The notes beneath the pieces are model-generated. The model searched no databases. It worked only from the letters and a program-made list of their open reading frames with translations, and was not told the origin of the DNA. Positions 38,111 to 48,314 of a DNA stretch of 64,000 bases are shown here, in pieces. Source of the DNA: Clostridiaceae bacterium (GTDB lineage Bacteria > Bacillota > Clostridia > Acetivibrionales > DULL01); assembly GCA_012840395.1 (NCBI GenBank), contig DULL01000017.1:18941-82940 (forward strand), given 5' to 3'. The position numbers and the translations under genes are program-made. Each line of letters begins with the position of its first letter. Position 1 is the first letter of the stretch.

Positions 38111-39133
38111 TTGATACGTACCAGCCAGTCCAGAAAGATAAAAAGCGGTAAAGAAAAGGCAGCCATGTTGTTAATTGCCTTAGGACCTGAAAAATCAGCC
38201 AGGATTTTCAGGTATTTAAAAGAAGAAGAAATAGAACAATTAACACTTGAGATAGCTAATATAAGGACTGTGGCTCCGGAAGAAAAAGAAGCAGTATTAG
38301 AGGAGTTTTATCAGTTATGTATAGCTCAGGAATATATAGCTGAGGGTGGCATAAGCTATGCAAAAGAAGTACTTGAAAAGGCTCTTGGTACCCAAAAAGC
38401 ACTCGAAATTATAAATAAACTGACAGCCTCTCTCCAGGTAAGGCCTTTTGATTTTGTTAAAAAGGCTGATCCTTCCCAATTACTTAATTTTATTCAAAAA
38501 GAGCACCCTCAAACCATTGCTCTTATACTAGCTTACCTGCATCCACAACAAGCAGCAGCAATCCTTTCTGCTCTTCCACAGGATAAACAGGTCGATGTTG
38601 CTAAAAGAATCGCAGTAATGGACCGCACTTCACCTGAAATCATAAAAGAAGTTGAAAGGATCTTAGAAAAAAATCTGTCTACTCTTGTGGTGGAAGATTA
38701 TACTGTAGCAGGTGGTATACAATCAATTGTAGATATATTAAACAGTGTTGACAGGGGAACCGAGAAAAATATTATGGAAACCCTTGAAATAGAAGATCTT
38801 GAACTCGCTGAAGAAATTAAGAAAAGAATGTTCGTATTTGAAGATATCATCACATTGGACAACAGATCTATCCAGAGGTTCCTTAGAGAAGTTGATAACA
38901 ATCAACTCGCTATTGCACTTAAAGGAGCTACGGAGGAAGTTCAAAAAGTTGTTTATGCAAATATGTCCAAGCGGTTAGTTGAAATGATAAAAGAAGACAT
39001 AGAGTATATGGGTCCTGTAAGGTTAAAAGATGTAGAAGAAGCACAGCAGAAAATTGTGAATATCATAAGAAGACTTGAGGATGAAGGAGAAATAATAATA
39101 TCAAGAGGCGGAGGAGATGAGATAATTGTCTAA
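38111..39133 (+). CDS. fliG: flagellar motor switch protein FliG
   Basis: This 340-residue switch protein couples rotor to stator. The N-terminal FliF-binding domain (KEKAAMLLIALGPEKSARIF), the central domain with EHPQTIALILAYLHPQQAA and the C-terminal torque helix (VYANMSKRLVEMIKEDIEYM, with charged residues) are complete. A TTG start at 38111 follows AAAGGAGGAG. Its 3' end overlaps fliH by 8 nt, suggesting coupled translation. Confidence 0.95.
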   Translation: MIRTSQSRKIKSGKEKAAMLLIALGPEKSARIFRYLKEEEIEQLTLEIANIRTVAPEEKEAVLEEFYQLCIAQEYIAEGGISYAKEVLEKALGTQKALEIINKLTASLQVRPFDFVKKADPSQLLNFIQKEHPQTIALILAYLHPQQAAAILSALPQDKQVDVAKRIAVMDRTSPEIIKEVERILEKNLSTLVVEDYTVAGGIQSIVDILNSVDRGTEKNIMETLEIEDLELAEEIKKRMFVFEDIITLDNRSIQRFLREVDNNQLAIALKGATEEVQKVVYANMSKRLVEMIKEDIEYMGPVRLKDVEEAQQKIVNIIRRLEDEGEIIISRGGGDEIIV

Positions 39134-39905
39134 TAAGGTATTTAAACGCGATCAGGTATGTTTGGGCTCACCTTTCAGGGTTGGCATTCCTATATATTAT
39201 AATGATGATAATCCGGAAGAAAAGTATAAAGTTTCTGAGTTGAAAGAGTCTTATTATTCAGCGAACCTAAACAGAACATATAATGATTTGCTGGAAAATG
39301 CCAGAAAACAGGCAGAATCAATTATTAACGATGCCCAATGTGAAGCTTCCGCCATAATTGATGATGCGGTCGAAGAAAGCAAGATAAAAGCCTTTAAAAT
39401 AGAAGAAGATGCCAGGCGTAAAGGTTATGAAAAAGGATTTCAGGAAGGTTTGGAAGAAGGAAGAAAGAAGTACAGAAACCTGATTTTGGAACTTCAGAAA
39501 GAAAGGCAATGTGCAAGAGATGACTATAAGAGAGTCGTTAAAAATATTGAAGCTGATGCTGTCTACCTGGTACTGGAGATTTCAAAAAAAATAATAGGCG
39601 AAGAAATCTCGGTGAGAAAGGAATTAATTCTGGAATTAATAAGACAGGGATTTGAAAAATCCATGTATAAAGATAGTCTTGTTCTTAAGGTATCTCCTGA
39701 AGATTATCAATTTGTTACCGAAAATAAAAATGCACTTTGTGCCGCAGTTCCAGGAATGGGAGAACTGGAGATAAGAAGTGACCCGAACCTCCATTCTGCT
39801 TCATGTATTATTGAAACACCACAGGGCACTGTAGATGCAGGGTTAGAAACAAGGTTTTCAAGAATTGAGGAATTATTCAAAAAAATTCTGGCAGTAGAAA
39901 AATAA
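39126..39905 (+). CDS. fliH: flagellar export ATPase regulator FliH
   Basis: This 259-residue protein is FliH, the stator-like negative regulator of the FliI ATPase. A long coiled coil (about residues 35-125) contains glycine-spaced repeats (KGYEKGFQEGLEEGRKK). The C-terminal V-type ATPase E-subunit-like domain (PNLHSASCIIETPQGTVDAG) is conserved. The TTG at 39126 overlaps the end of fliG, and SD-like GGCGGAGG lies upstream. It precedes fliI, its partner. Confidence 0.9.
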   Translation: MSNKVFKRDQVCLGSPFRVGIPIYYNDDNPEEKYKVSELKESYYSANLNRTYNDLLENARKQAESIINDAQCEASAIIDDAVEESKIKAFKIEEDARRKGYEKGFQEGLEEGRKKYRNLILELQKERQCARDDYKRVVKNIEADAVYLVLEISKKIIGEEISVRKELILELIRQGFEKSMYKDSLVLKVSPEDYQFVTENKNALCAAVPGMGELEIRSDPNLHSASCIIETPQGTVDAGLETRFSRIEELFKKILAVEK

Positions 39906-39932
39906 ACAAGATGTGAGGTATTAGAAATAATA

Positions 39933-41252
39933 GTGGAAAAAACAAGCAGTATTGATTTATTAAAATTTGCAAATATACTGGATAAAATTGATTTAATCCG
40001 TTGCTCCGGCAAAGTTTCAAAGGTAATAGGGCTGACAATTGAATCTACTGGCCCGGATGCGAAAATTGGTGAACTTTGTGAAATACATACAGGGGTAAAT
40101 AATATAGTGAGAGCTGAAGTTGTCGGATTTAGGGATAATAATGTTTTACTTATGCCTTTAGGAGATATGTCGGGAATTGGCCCTGGCGACACCGTAATTG
40201 CTTCTGATGAAGCTTTAAAGGTTGGTGTTGGAAAAGGCCTGGTTGGCAGAATTCTGGATGGTATTGGCAATCCGATAGATGGTAAAGGCAAGCTAGATAT
40301 CGAAGATTTTTATCCTGTAGACAATCAGCCCCCGAATCCTTTAATGAGAAAAAGAATAAAGGAGCCCATGGCTCTTGGAGTTAAAGCAATTGACGGGCTT
40401 CTGACTGTTGGAAAAGGACAAAGAATAGGAATATTCGCCGGTAGCGGAGTCGGTAAGAGTACTCTTCTTGGAATGATGGCCAGAAATTCAAAGGCGGATA
40501 TTAATGTAATTGCATTAATCGGTGAACGAGGCAGGGAAGTAAAAGAGTTTATAGAAAAGGACTTAAAAGTAGCAGGTCTTGAAAGATCTGTTGTAATTGC
40601 TGCCACTTCTGATCAACCTGCCTTGATCAGGCTTAAAGGTGCCTTGGTGGCCACTTCAATAGCAGAGTATTTTCGCGACCAGGGGAAGGATGTAGTCCTG
40701 ATGATGGATTCACTTACCAGATTTGCCATGGCCCAGAGAGAAATAGGCTTGTCCATAGGTGAACCGCCTGTTTCAAGAGGTTATCCTCCATCTGTTTTTG
40801 GTATTTTCCCACGGCTTCTTGAAAGAGCCGGTACATCCTCCAAAGGTACAATTACTGGCATATATACTGTCCTGGTTGACGGTGACGACCTTACAGAGCC
40901 TGTAACCGATACTGCCAGGGGTATACTTGACGGACACATAGTACTGTCCAGGAGCATTGCCAACAAGAACTGTTATCCGGCAATTGATGTACTTGCCAGT
41001 GTCAGCAGAGTAATGACTGATATTGTTTCTTCCAGTCATATGGAAACAGCACGGAAGGTAAAGCAAGTAATGGCTGTATATAGAGAAGCTGAAGATTTAA
41101 TTAACATAGGTGCTTATGTAAAAGGCAGCAATCCTAAAATTGATTATGCAATAGAAAATATAGATAGCATTAATAATTTTGTCCAGCAAGGTATTCATGA
41201 GAGTTTTACCTTTGAAGAAACAATGAAATTATTAGAGAAAACATTGATATAA
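39933..41252 (+). CDS. fliI: flagellum-specific ATP synthase FliI
   Basis: This 439-residue hexameric ATPase energises flagellar export. Walker A is GIFAGSGVGKSTLLGMMA near residue 168. Also visible are VIALIGERGREVKEF, Walker B DVVLMMDSLTRFA, and the family motif AQREIGLSIGEPPVSRGYPP. A GTG start at 39933 follows GATGTGAGG. It is adjacent to its regulator fliH and the chaperone fliJ. Confidence 0.97.
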   Translation: MEKTSSIDLLKFANILDKIDLIRCSGKVSKVIGLTIESTGPDAKIGELCEIHTGVNNIVRAEVVGFRDNNVLLMPLGDMSGIGPGDTVIASDEALKVGVGKGLVGRILDGIGNPIDGKGKLDIEDFYPVDNQPPNPLMRKRIKEPMALGVKAIDGLLTVGKGQRIGIFAGSGVGKSTLLGMMARNSKADINVIALIGERGREVKEFIEKDLKVAGLERSVVIAATSDQPALIRLKGALVATSIAEYFRDQGKDVVLMMDSLTRFAMAQREIGLSIGEPPVSRGYPPSVFGIFPRLLERAGTSSKGTITGIYTVLVDGDDLTEPVTDTARGILDGHIVLSRSIANKNCYPAIDVLASVSRVMTDIVSSSHMETARKVKQVMAVYREAEDLINIGAYVKGSNPKIDYAIENIDSINNFVQQGIHESFTFEETMKLLEKTLI

Positions 41253-41264
41253 GAGGGTAGTTAA

Positions 41265-41717
41265 ATGTCAAAATTTCAATTTAATTTACAGTCGCTTTAT
41301 AATATAAAAATCCTGATGGAAGATTTGGCAAAAAATAAATTAAGTAAAGCCCTCAAAGAACTAAATAAGCAGGAAATGCTTCTTGATCAGTACTTATGCG
41401 ACAGATCATCCTGCATAACTGAACTATCCGCTAAGTGTAAAGATGGAGTGCCGAGCTTTGTTTTGAAATCATATAACCTTTATTTAACACAATTAAACGA
41501 GAAAATAACAAAACAAAAAGAGGTTATAAAGTTAGCTAAGAAAAATGTCGATACAGTTAGGGAAGAGTTGATAAAGGCGACCCAGGAAAAAGAAATGTTT
41601 GAAAAACTTAAAGAAAGAAAATATGCTGCTTATTTGTATGAAATAAGCAAGAAAGAACAGAGAATTACGGACGAATTAGTATCCTACAGAAAAAGCCTGA
41701 AATCAGCAATGTTGTAA
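41265..41717 (+). CDS. fliJ: flagellar export chaperone FliJ
   Basis: This 150-residue protein is almost entirely one coiled coil of charged residues. It begins FQFNLQSLYNIKILMEDLAK and contains the family pattern KEMFEKLKERKYAAYLYEIS. FliJ escorts export substrates and inserts into the FliI ring. Context between fliI and fliK supports the call, since sequence conservation in FliJ is low. An AAGAGGG SD lies 8 nt before the ATG. Confidence 0.88.
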   Translation: MSKFQFNLQSLYNIKILMEDLAKNKLSKALKELNKQEMLLDQYLCDRSSCITELSAKCKDGVPSFVLKSYNLYLTQLNEKITKQKEVIKLAKKNVDTVREELIKATQEKEMFEKLKERKYAAYLYEISKKEQRITDELVSYRKSLKSAML

Positions 41718-41766
41718 GCAGTCGGTGTGAAGAAAAAGAGTATGGCCAAAGGAGGTGGAGTGAAAA

Positions 41767-43101
41767 TTGACAAACATTATCGGCGCTATACTTAATCATA
41801 AACAAGTTAACTCATTAAAAGCGCCAAAAACAGAAAATACAAATAAAAATTCAAGAAAAAACCATAATAAAGAAATGGACACTTCTGAATGCTCAAACTT
41901 TCTGTCACTATACCAGAACATTCAGTCATCTCCCTCAGACCAAAATCCTGAGTGTGAAGAAAGAACAAATAATATAGATTGTGAGACAAAAAGTTTGATG
42001 CCTGTCAGCCACTTACAGGAATATCCGGTACATCTATTGGAACGGCTCATATCCGCCAATGAGGCTTTATTAAATCCTGATCAAGAAAATATATTATTAA
42101 CTGGTGAGCCAATTCAAAGCAGCAGTATACCTGATTTTATAGATTTAATGAATATAAACGGGGATGAAAATAAAACCTCTGGTGAAGAAAGCTTATTTCA
42201 GTTGCAGATAAATTCTGAATTATTAACAGCTACAGAGGAAGAGTCAAATAAAACAAATAACAGTGAAAGTGGCCATGAAGATTCAATTGAGGCAGATTTT
42301 GATATTAACCTGGCCGCAAACACAATTGCATATAAAAATACAGACTTAGGACAAGGCGAAATCACTATTGTTAGTGATGCTTCAAATAATAAAACAGATA
42401 TAAATGAAGATTTAGATACTGCATTAAATAATGAACAGGTCAATAAAACAGAAGATTTGCACTCTGATGCTAAGGAAATTAAATCCGAATTAAAGAGAGA
42501 AAGCAACGAAGATACAGAACACCAGGATGGCAGTATAGATAATGATTTTTCAATTCTTCAATCTCTTGAGAATAAACCGGAGCAACCTGAGTATTATCAG
42601 GAATTCTCTGTACACAATAATGATGAATTGGAAAACAGGGAAATTCGTTTATCAAAATCTGATGGACAGAATATACTGAAGCAGGTTATAGACAAGGCAA
42701 AAGTTTTTATTGACGGTGAAAAATCTGAAATGGTAATTGAATTAAAGCCTGAAAGCCTAGGTAAGCTTTCACTAAAGGTTGTTTCTGAAAAAGGTATGGT
42801 GGAAGCAAATTTTGTAGCTGAAAACACTCAAGTTAAAGAAATATTAGAAACCAATATGAATTTGTTAAAGGATGTACTTGAAAAACAAGGCTTAGTAGTT
42901 CAAAATTTCAGTGTTTCAGTTGGTGATCATTCTGCGGGCAGCTTCGGTAGAGATGACAAAACTTCCAGAGAAAAAGGCAAAGTAAATATTGCCTCAGTTT
43001 ATACAGATATTGGAGAATTTACAGTTACTGATTATCAGCAAGTAGATAGGATAATTGACATATATAAAATTAACGGAAGAAAAATTGATTTAACAGCATA
43101 G
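41767..43101 (+). CDS. fliK: flagellar hook-length control protein FliK
   Basis: This 444-residue protein has a long, poorly conserved, Asn/Asp/Glu/Ser-rich N-terminal ruler region (about residues 1-290). The conserved C-terminal switch domain has [20 protein letters not shown] and the following [18 protein letters not shown]. FliK measures hook length and signals FlhB to change export specificity. The TTG start at 41767 follows AGGAGGTGGAG. It stands between fliJ and flgD, as usual. Confidence 0.9.
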   Translation: MTNIIGAILNHKQVNSLKAPKTENTNKNSRKNHNKEMDTSECSNFLSLYQNIQSSPSDQNPECEERTNNIDCETKSLMPVSHLQEYPVHLLERLISANEALLNPDQENILLTGEPIQSSSIPDFIDLMNINGDENKTSGEESLFQLQINSELLTATEEESNKTNNSESGHEDSIEADFDINLAANTIAYKNTDLGQGEITIVSDASNNKTDINEDLDTALNNEQVNKTEDLHSDAKEIKSELKRESNEDTEHQDGSIDNDFSILQSLENKPEQPEYYQEFSVHNNDELENREIRLSKSDGQNILKQVIDKAKVFIDGEKSEMVIELKPESLGKLSLKVVSEKGMVEANFVAENTQVKEILETNMNLLKDVLEKQGLVVQNFSVSVGDHSAGSFGRDDKTSREKGKVNIASVYTDIGEFTVTDYQQVDRIIDIYKINGRKIDLTA

Positions 43102-43112
43102 GAGGTAAACAA

Positions 43113-43529
43113 ATGCCTATCAGTACAGTAACCAATTCAAATATTCAAACACAGGCCACAGAGAAATCTGCATCAAAAGCAGAATCAAAAAATCCGGGAG
43201 ACTTAGGGAAAAATGATTTTCTGAATCTCCTGGTTACCCAGCTAAAATATCAGGATCCTCTTAACCCTATGGATGATAAGGCTTTTATAGCACAAATGGC
43301 TCAGTTCAGTGCACTTGAGCAAATGCAGAATTTAAACAGTAACTTTACTCATTTGAAAGCTTTCAGCTTAATAGGACTGAATGTTTTAGCCACTATTATT
43401 GACAAGCAAACAAGTGAAGTAAGAGAAATAACAGGTTTTGTCCAAGGAGTAAAAATTGCCCAGGGAAATGCATATGTGATTATAAATGACGAAGATGTAC
43501 CAGTAGATAGTATAACGTATATATATTAA
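43113..43529 (+). CDS. flgD: flagellar hook cap protein FlgD
   Basis: This 138-residue protein is a short FlgD. It has the N-terminal cap motif [20 protein letters not shown] and [12 protein letters not shown], then a reduced beta region ending at a tyrosine pair. It lacks the long C-terminal Ig-like domains of enterobacterial FlgD, which is common in Firmicutes. FlgD caps the growing hook. GGAGG precedes the ATG by 6 nt. Confidence 0.92.
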   Translation: MPISTVTNSNIQTQATEKSASKAESKNPGDLGKNDFLNLLVTQLKYQDPLNPMDDKAFIAQMAQFSALEQMQNLNSNFTHLKAFSLIGLNVLATIIDKQTSEVREITGFVQGVKIAQGNAYVIINDEDVPVDSITYIY

Positions 43530-43569
43530 GAACTTTTACGAATGTTAAATGACAAGAGGAGGAGTTTAT

Positions 43570-44904
43570 ATGTTGAGATCAATGTTTTCAAGTGTTTCCG
43601 GACTAAGAGCACAGCAAACAAAAATGGATGTTATAGGCAATAATATAGCCAATGTCAATACAGTTGGCTTTTGGGGAAGCAGAGTGTCCTTTCAGGAAGT
43701 ATTGAATCAAACAATAAAGAATGCTACAGGTCCAGACCCAATTAGCGGAAGAGGGGGTACAAATCCGTTACAAATTGGTCTTGGAACTTCAGTAGGAGCA
43801 ATAGACATGAATACTAATGCAGGAGGCATACAAAGAACTGATAATCCTTTTGACCTTTCAATAGAAGGAAATGGATTTTTCATTGCAAGAGGCTCTGAAA
43901 ATGAAGCTTTTAAATTTACAAGAGCTGGTAATCTAAGATTTGACTACCTGGGAAACCTAATTACCTCTAACGGCTTAAATGTTTATGGATGGCTGGATTA
44001 CGGTGGAAAAGTAAATAGTGAAGGTATGTATATTTTTGATACAGACAAACCAATAGAACCAATTAATATTTTTTCAGATATTTACAACGGCAATAAAAAA
44101 ACAATAGCTCCAAAGGCAACCACAGAAGCTGTATTGGCCGGAAACCTTGACGCTGCAAATCCTGTATGCCAGATTACTGATCCGCCTCAGATAATTGTAC
44201 CTGTTACGGTTTATGATTCTCTTGGAAACGCATATAAACTAGAAATTGAATTCAGAAAAACAGCCATTAATTCTACTGACCCAATCAATACAGAATGGAC
44301 TTGGTCAATACCAAATGGAGATGGATTTACAACCGGAAGTACCGGAAGAATTAGGTTTGACTCAAATGGTTACATAATGACTGATGACCAAACCAACTTT
44401 AATGTAACACCAACTATAAATATAATTCCTAATGCAGCAACAACAGGAGCAGGCCCGTTTACAATTAATTTGGATTTCTCAAAAATCTCAATGTTTGCAA
44501 CCGAAAATTCTGTCAAAGCGACAAATGTTGACGGATATCCTGCTGGTTCATTTGTAACCTGCAGTATTGGCTCAGATGGAGTAATAATGGGAGTATACTC
44601 CAATGGAAAACAACAGCCCTTAGGCCTTATTGCTCTGGCAGTTTTTGAAAATCCGGCAGGACTTGAAAAAGTTGGCAATAACATGTTTATGGCTACTGCC
44701 AACTCCGGTAACTTTGTCAAAGCTTCAAAGGCAGGCATGGATGGTGCAGGAATTTTAAACCCCGGCACATTGGAATTATCAAATGTTGATCTTGCTACTG
44801 AGTTTACAGAAATGATTGTCACTCAAAGAGCCTTCCAGGCCAATAGCAGGGTTATTACAGTATCAGATGAGATGCTAATGGAATTAGCCAATCTGAAGAG
44901 ATAA
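43570..44904 (+). CDS. flgE: flagellar hook protein FlgE
   Basis: This 444-residue hook protein has the N-terminal rod/hook motif (VIGNNIANVNTVGFWGSR), the beta-rich FlgE insert with DNPFDLSIEGNGFFIARG, and the C-terminal helix DLATEFTEMIVTQRAFQANS. The length and the order flgD-flgE fit a hook rather than the FlgG rod protein. The ATG at 43570 has GAGGAGG upstream; the open frame extends seven codons further without a site. Confidence 0.9.
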   Translation: MLRSMFSSVSGLRAQQTKMDVIGNNIANVNTVGFWGSRVSFQEVLNQTIKNATGPDPISGRGGTNPLQIGLGTSVGAIDMNTNAGGIQRTDNPFDLSIEGNGFFIARGSENEAFKFTRAGNLRFDYLGNLITSNGLNVYGWLDYGGKVNSEGMYIFDTDKPIEPINIFSDIYNGNKKTIAPKATTEAVLAGNLDAANPVCQITDPPQIIVPVTVYDSLGNAYKLEIEFRKTAINSTDPINTEWTWSIPNGDGFTTGSTGRIRFDSNGYIMTDDQTNFNVTPTINIIPNAATTGAGPFTINLDFSKISMFATENSVKATNVDGYPAGSFVTCSIGSDGVIMGVYSNGKQQPLGLIALAVFENPAGLEKVGNNMFMATANSGNFVKASKAGMDGAGILNPGTLELSNVDLATEFTEMIVTQRAFQANSRVITVSDEMLMELANLKR

Positions 44905-44932
44905 CGATTAAGTAGTATTGGAGGTAGAAACA

Positions 44933-45139
44933 ATGATTATGTTAACAAATATTAGAGGCAATAGCTTCGTTCTTAACTGCGATTTGATAGAAACTATTGA
45001 ATCTACCCCGGATACTGTTATATCGTTAATTAACGGAAAAAAGTACATTGTGTCGGAAAGTATTGAAGAAATAATTGAAAAGGTGTTAGAATATAAAAGA
45101 AAATTATGTATAGATGTAAGTTATATGGAAAAATCATAA
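44933..45139 (+). CDS. flbD: flagellar FlbD-family protein
   Basis: This 68-residue protein matches the FlbD family: LTNIRGNSFVLNCDLIETIE, then TVISLINGKKYIVSESIEEI. It is a small conserved member of Firmicutes fla operons with an unresolved role, possibly in flagellar gene control. The ATG at 44933 has GGAGG 8 nt upstream; earlier and later Mets are possible. In many clostridia motA and motB come next, but here fliL follows directly. Confidence 0.85.
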   Translation: MIMLTNIRGNSFVLNCDLIETIESTPDTVISLINGKKYIVSESIEEIIEKVLEYKRKLCIDVSYMEKS

Positions 45140-45208
45140 AATTTTACTACATTTGGCATTGTTTTTGTATTCTGTAATAAATATTTGATAATTTTTAAGG
45201 GGGCAAAT

Positions 45209-45745
45209 ATGGAGGGTAATAAAACCTCATTTATTCTTATATGTATAATTGCTGCACTATCATTGGTGATAGTTTTCCTTTCCACATATATATTTGTTAA
45301 TTCAGGCTTACCTCATAACCTGATTGATAAAGTTACAAATGCAAATAATGGCTCAAATGAAGTAAGTATGAATGGACTTAAAAGACCTTCTCAAGATGAG
45401 CTGGGTATTAAGAAACTATTTAATGATAAGGTAATATATAATTTAAAGAGCATAAACGACGGGGACAATTCAGTGATCCAGGTTAGTGTGGCAATTGAGT
45501 TCTATAAGAAGGTTAAAGGTATAAAAAATGTAGAAGAAAAATTAAATAGTTATGACAGTGCTATTAAAGAGCTCGTAGGAACCTATTTTCAAAAGATGAC
45601 CATTAATGAAGTCAAAGATCCCGATACCAAACTGAGAGCCAAGAAAGAGCTTACAAATGAGATAAATAAGCTGTTGAACAGTGATGAAATCTCAGAGTAT
45701 AGAATAATTTATGATGTTATTTTTGAAGATTGGTTCTACCAATAG
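45209..45745 (+). CDS. fliL: flagellar basal body-associated protein FliL
   Basis: This 178-residue single-pass protein has a short cytoplasmic start, one membrane helix (about residues 7-29) and a periplasmic FliL domain (VIQVSVAIEFYKKVKG, then ELTNEINKLLNS). FliL surrounds stator units and affects torque or stator recruitment. The ATG at 45209 follows AAGGGGGC; the open frame starts eight codons earlier without a site. fliM follows after 15 nt. Confidence 0.85.
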   Translation: MEGNKTSFILICIIAALSLVIVFLSTYIFVNSGLPHNLIDKVTNANNGSNEVSMNGLKRPSQDELGIKKLFNDKVIYNLKSINDGDNSVIQVSVAIEFYKKVKGIKNVEEKLNSYDSAIKELVGTYFQKMTINEVKDPDTKLRAKKELTNEINKLLNSDEISEYRIIYDVIFEDWFYQ

Positions 45746-45760
45746 GGAGGCAAGCATAGA

Positions 45761-46753
45761 GTGGAAATTTTATCTCAAAGTGAAATAGATGAATTACTAA
45801 AGGCTCTTAACACTGGTGAATTGGATGTTCAGCAAATAAAAGCCTCTACACAGGAGAAGAAGATCAGGACTCATGACTTCAGAAGGCCAAGCAAATTTGC
45901 TAAGGAACATCTAAAAACCTTAAATATTATATATGACAATTATGCAAGAAATGTTACTAACTATTTAACAGGTTATTTACGCACTGTTGTACAAATTGAT
46001 GTTATAAATGTGGAATCAATTGCTTACCTGGATTTTAACAATTCCATATCAAATCCAGTAATAATGGCAATTATTGAGTTTTTGCCCTTGAGTGGTTCTG
46101 TTATTCTTGAAATGGAACCTACTGTAGCTTTTGCTCTAATAGAAAGAATATTAGGTGGCAAGGGCATAACTATGAGAAAGAACAGGGATTTCACTGAAAT
46201 TGAGCTGGCAATTATAGAAAAGGTTATCAGACAATTATTAAATTTAATGCCTGAACCTTGGGAAAATGTTATTCCAATAAATCCCATACTTCAAAGAATA
46301 GAAACCAATGCCCAATTTGCTCAAGTTGTGTCTCAACATGAGATGGTGGCTTTAATTACTCTTAAAGCTAAAATTGGTGAAGTCGAAGGTATTATGAATG
46401 TATGTATACCTTATCTTGTAGTTGAACCAATAATACCAAAATTAAGCACAAAATTCTGGTTTTCTGTTAAAGAATCAAAAGTTTCTGATCAGGCAAAAAC
46501 ATCATTGGAAAACAGGATCAAAAATACAGAAGTATTGGTCAGAGCGATTCTTGGAAAATCAGAGATCACAATTAGAGATTTCCTTGACTTGCAGAAGGGT
46601 GATGTTCTTCCTCTGGACACAAATGTGGATGGGGATTTAGAGATCTTTGTAGACGGGATAACCAAATTTTATGCAAAACCCGGAGTGAGGAAAAACAAAA
46701 TTGCTTTAAGAATAACTAAAGTTCTAAGAAGAGAGGATGAACTAAATGAGTGA
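45761..46753 (+). CDS. fliM: flagellar motor switch protein FliM
   Basis: This 330-residue C-ring protein has the N-terminal CheY-P-binding peptide EILSQSEIDELLKAL, then the middle CheC-like domain (VVQIDVINVESIAYLDF, ALIERILGGKG), and the C-terminal SpoA domain ending in IALRITKVLRR. A GTG start at 45761 follows AGGGAGG. Its end overlaps fliY by 8 nt, indicating translational coupling of the two switch subunits. Confidence 0.96.
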   Translation: MEILSQSEIDELLKALNTGELDVQQIKASTQEKKIRTHDFRRPSKFAKEHLKTLNIIYDNYARNVTNYLTGYLRTVVQIDVINVESIAYLDFNNSISNPVIMAIIEFLPLSGSVILEMEPTVAFALIERILGGKGITMRKNRDFTEIELAIIEKVIRQLLNLMPEPWENVIPINPILQRIETNAQFAQVVSQHEMVALITLKAKIGEVEGIMNVCIPYLVVEPIIPKLSTKFWFSVKESKVSDQAKTSLENRIKNTEVLVRAILGKSEITIRDFLDLQKGDVLPLDTNVDGDLEIFVDGITKFYAKPGVRKNKIALRITKVLRREDELNE

Positions 46754-47852
46754 TATATTATCCCAGGCTGAAATAGATGCATTGTTGAACAACAGAAATC
46801 TTGAACCGGAACATGATAATGTACAAGATGAAGAACTTTCATTAGAAGAAATTGATACACTAGGTGAAATCGGCAATATATGCATGGGTGCGTCTGCAAC
46901 CACTCTAAGTACATTATTGGGCCAAAAAGTGACAATTACTACACCTAAAGTTTCAGTCACAACCTGGGAAAGATTGGCAAAAGAGTATACACTGCCTTAT
47001 GTATCAGTAAGAGTTGAGTATATTAAGGGACTAGTAGGAAGTAACCTTTTAATACTCAATAAGCCTGATGTAAGGATTATAACTGATTTAATGATGGGAG
47101 GAGCGGGTGTAGATAACAATGAAGAATTAACAGATCTGCATCTTAGCGCTATCAGTGAGGCAATGAACCAGATGATAGGTTCTTCCGCTACCTCAATGTC
47201 TTCTATGTTTGGAAAAAGAATTGAAATTTCTCCTCCAAAGGCTTTTATTCTTACATTTTCTACAGACCAGCCTTACGGGGATATTGATTATTCTCAAAAA
47301 ATAGTTAAAATTGCTTTCAAAATGGTTATAGGAAATCTTCTAAACAGTCAGTTTTTACAGCTGTTACCTATCTCATTTGCTAAAAAATTGGTTGATGGAC
47401 TTTTAAATAGCGTAAATAGCCAAAATAATGATAAAGCAACAATCGTTGAAACACCTAAACCAGAAAATTTTGAAATCAAAAATAAAAACACTGAACCTGA
47501 AAAGACAAGTGCCCAGACAGAAAAACCTCTTAAAGAAAACAGGCAGGTTAATGTTCAGCCGGTACATTTTCAAGAGTTTGCTGAAGAAGAACCGGAGAAC
47601 GAGAGCAATAACATCAGCCTTATAATGGATGTTCCTCTGGAAGTAACAGTTGAGCTGGGACGGACCCACAAATTAATTAAGGAAGTGTTGGAGTTTAGTC
47701 CCGGGTCAATTATTGAATTGGACAAGCTTGCCGGAGAACCTGTAGATATTTTGGTTAACGGTAAAGCAATTGCCCATGGTGAAGTAGTAGTAATTGATGA
47801 AAGCTTCGGGGTAAGGATTACTGATATAATCCATCCCTCAAAAAGATTATAA
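46746..47852 (+). CDS. fliY: flagellar motor switch phosphatase FliY
   Basis: This 368-residue protein joins a CheC-like phosphatase and a FliN domain, the Firmicutes form of FliN. A CheY-binding-like peptide (LSQAEIDALLNN) is at the start. Two phosphatase helices follow: EIDTLGEIGNICMGASAT, with the ExxN pair, and SAISEAMNQMIGSSATSM. A charged linker precedes the SpoA domain (LIMDVPLEVTVELGRTHKLI). It removes phosphate from CheY-P at the switch. It overlaps fliM by 8 nt. Confidence 0.95.
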   Translation: MSDILSQAEIDALLNNRNLEPEHDNVQDEELSLEEIDTLGEIGNICMGASATTLSTLLGQKVTITTPKVSVTTWERLAKEYTLPYVSVRVEYIKGLVGSNLLILNKPDVRIITDLMMGGAGVDNNEELTDLHLSAISEAMNQMIGSSATSMSSMFGKRIEISPPKAFILTFSTDQPYGDIDYSQKIVKIAFKMVIGNLLNSQFLQLLPISFAKKLVDGLLNSVNSQNNDKATIVETPKPENFEIKNKNTEPEKTSAQTEKPLKENRQVNVQPVHFQEFAEEEPENESNNISLIMDVPLEVTVELGRTHKLIKEVLEFSPGSIIELDKLAGEPVDILVNGKAIAHGEVVVIDESFGVRITDIIHPSKRL

Positions 47853-47939
47853 ATTTATAGTTATTAATTACAGTAATAATTATTTAGTATTTACAGTATT
47901 TAAATTAAAATAAAAATCGCATAGTGAGGTTGATTTACA

Positions 47940-48302
47940 ATGAGTAAGAGAATTTTAGTAGTAGATGATGCAGCTTTTATGAGAATGATGATTAAAGATA
48001 TATTGACAAAGAACGGTTTTGAAGTAGTAGGTGAAGCAGAAAATGGTGCAAGGGCCGTAGAAAAATATAAGGAACTTTCACCGGATCTTGTTATTATGGA
48101 TATAACCATGCCTGAAGTGGATGGTATACAGGCAGTTAAGGAAATAAAAAAAGAAAACAAGAACTCCAAAATAATAATGTGCTCTGCAATGGGACAACAA
48201 GCCATGGTTATTGAATCAATTCAAGCTGGGGCACAAGATTTTATAGTAAAGCCTTTTCAGCCGGACAGAGTTATTGAAGCTGTAAAAAAAGCTCTTGGAT
48301 AA
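47940..48302 (+). CDS. cheY: chemotaxis response regulator CheY
   Basis: This 120-residue single REC domain has Asp9 and Asp10 for metal, phosphoacceptor Asp54 (LVIMDITMPEVDG), a Ser in the switch Thr/Ser position (MCSAMG), and the conserved Lys in IVKPF. It is phosphorylated by CheA and binds FliM and FliY. A TAGTGAGGT SD lies just upstream. The 87-nt gap before it is AT-rich and shows no clear promoter. Confidence 0.95.
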   Translation: MSKRILVVDDAAFMRMMIKDILTKNGFEVVGEAENGARAVEKYKELSPDLVIMDITMPEVDGIQAVKEIKKENKNSKIIMCSAMGQQAMVIESIQAGAQDFIVKPFQPDRVIEAVKKALG

Positions 48303-48314
48303 GGAGCAGTTAGA

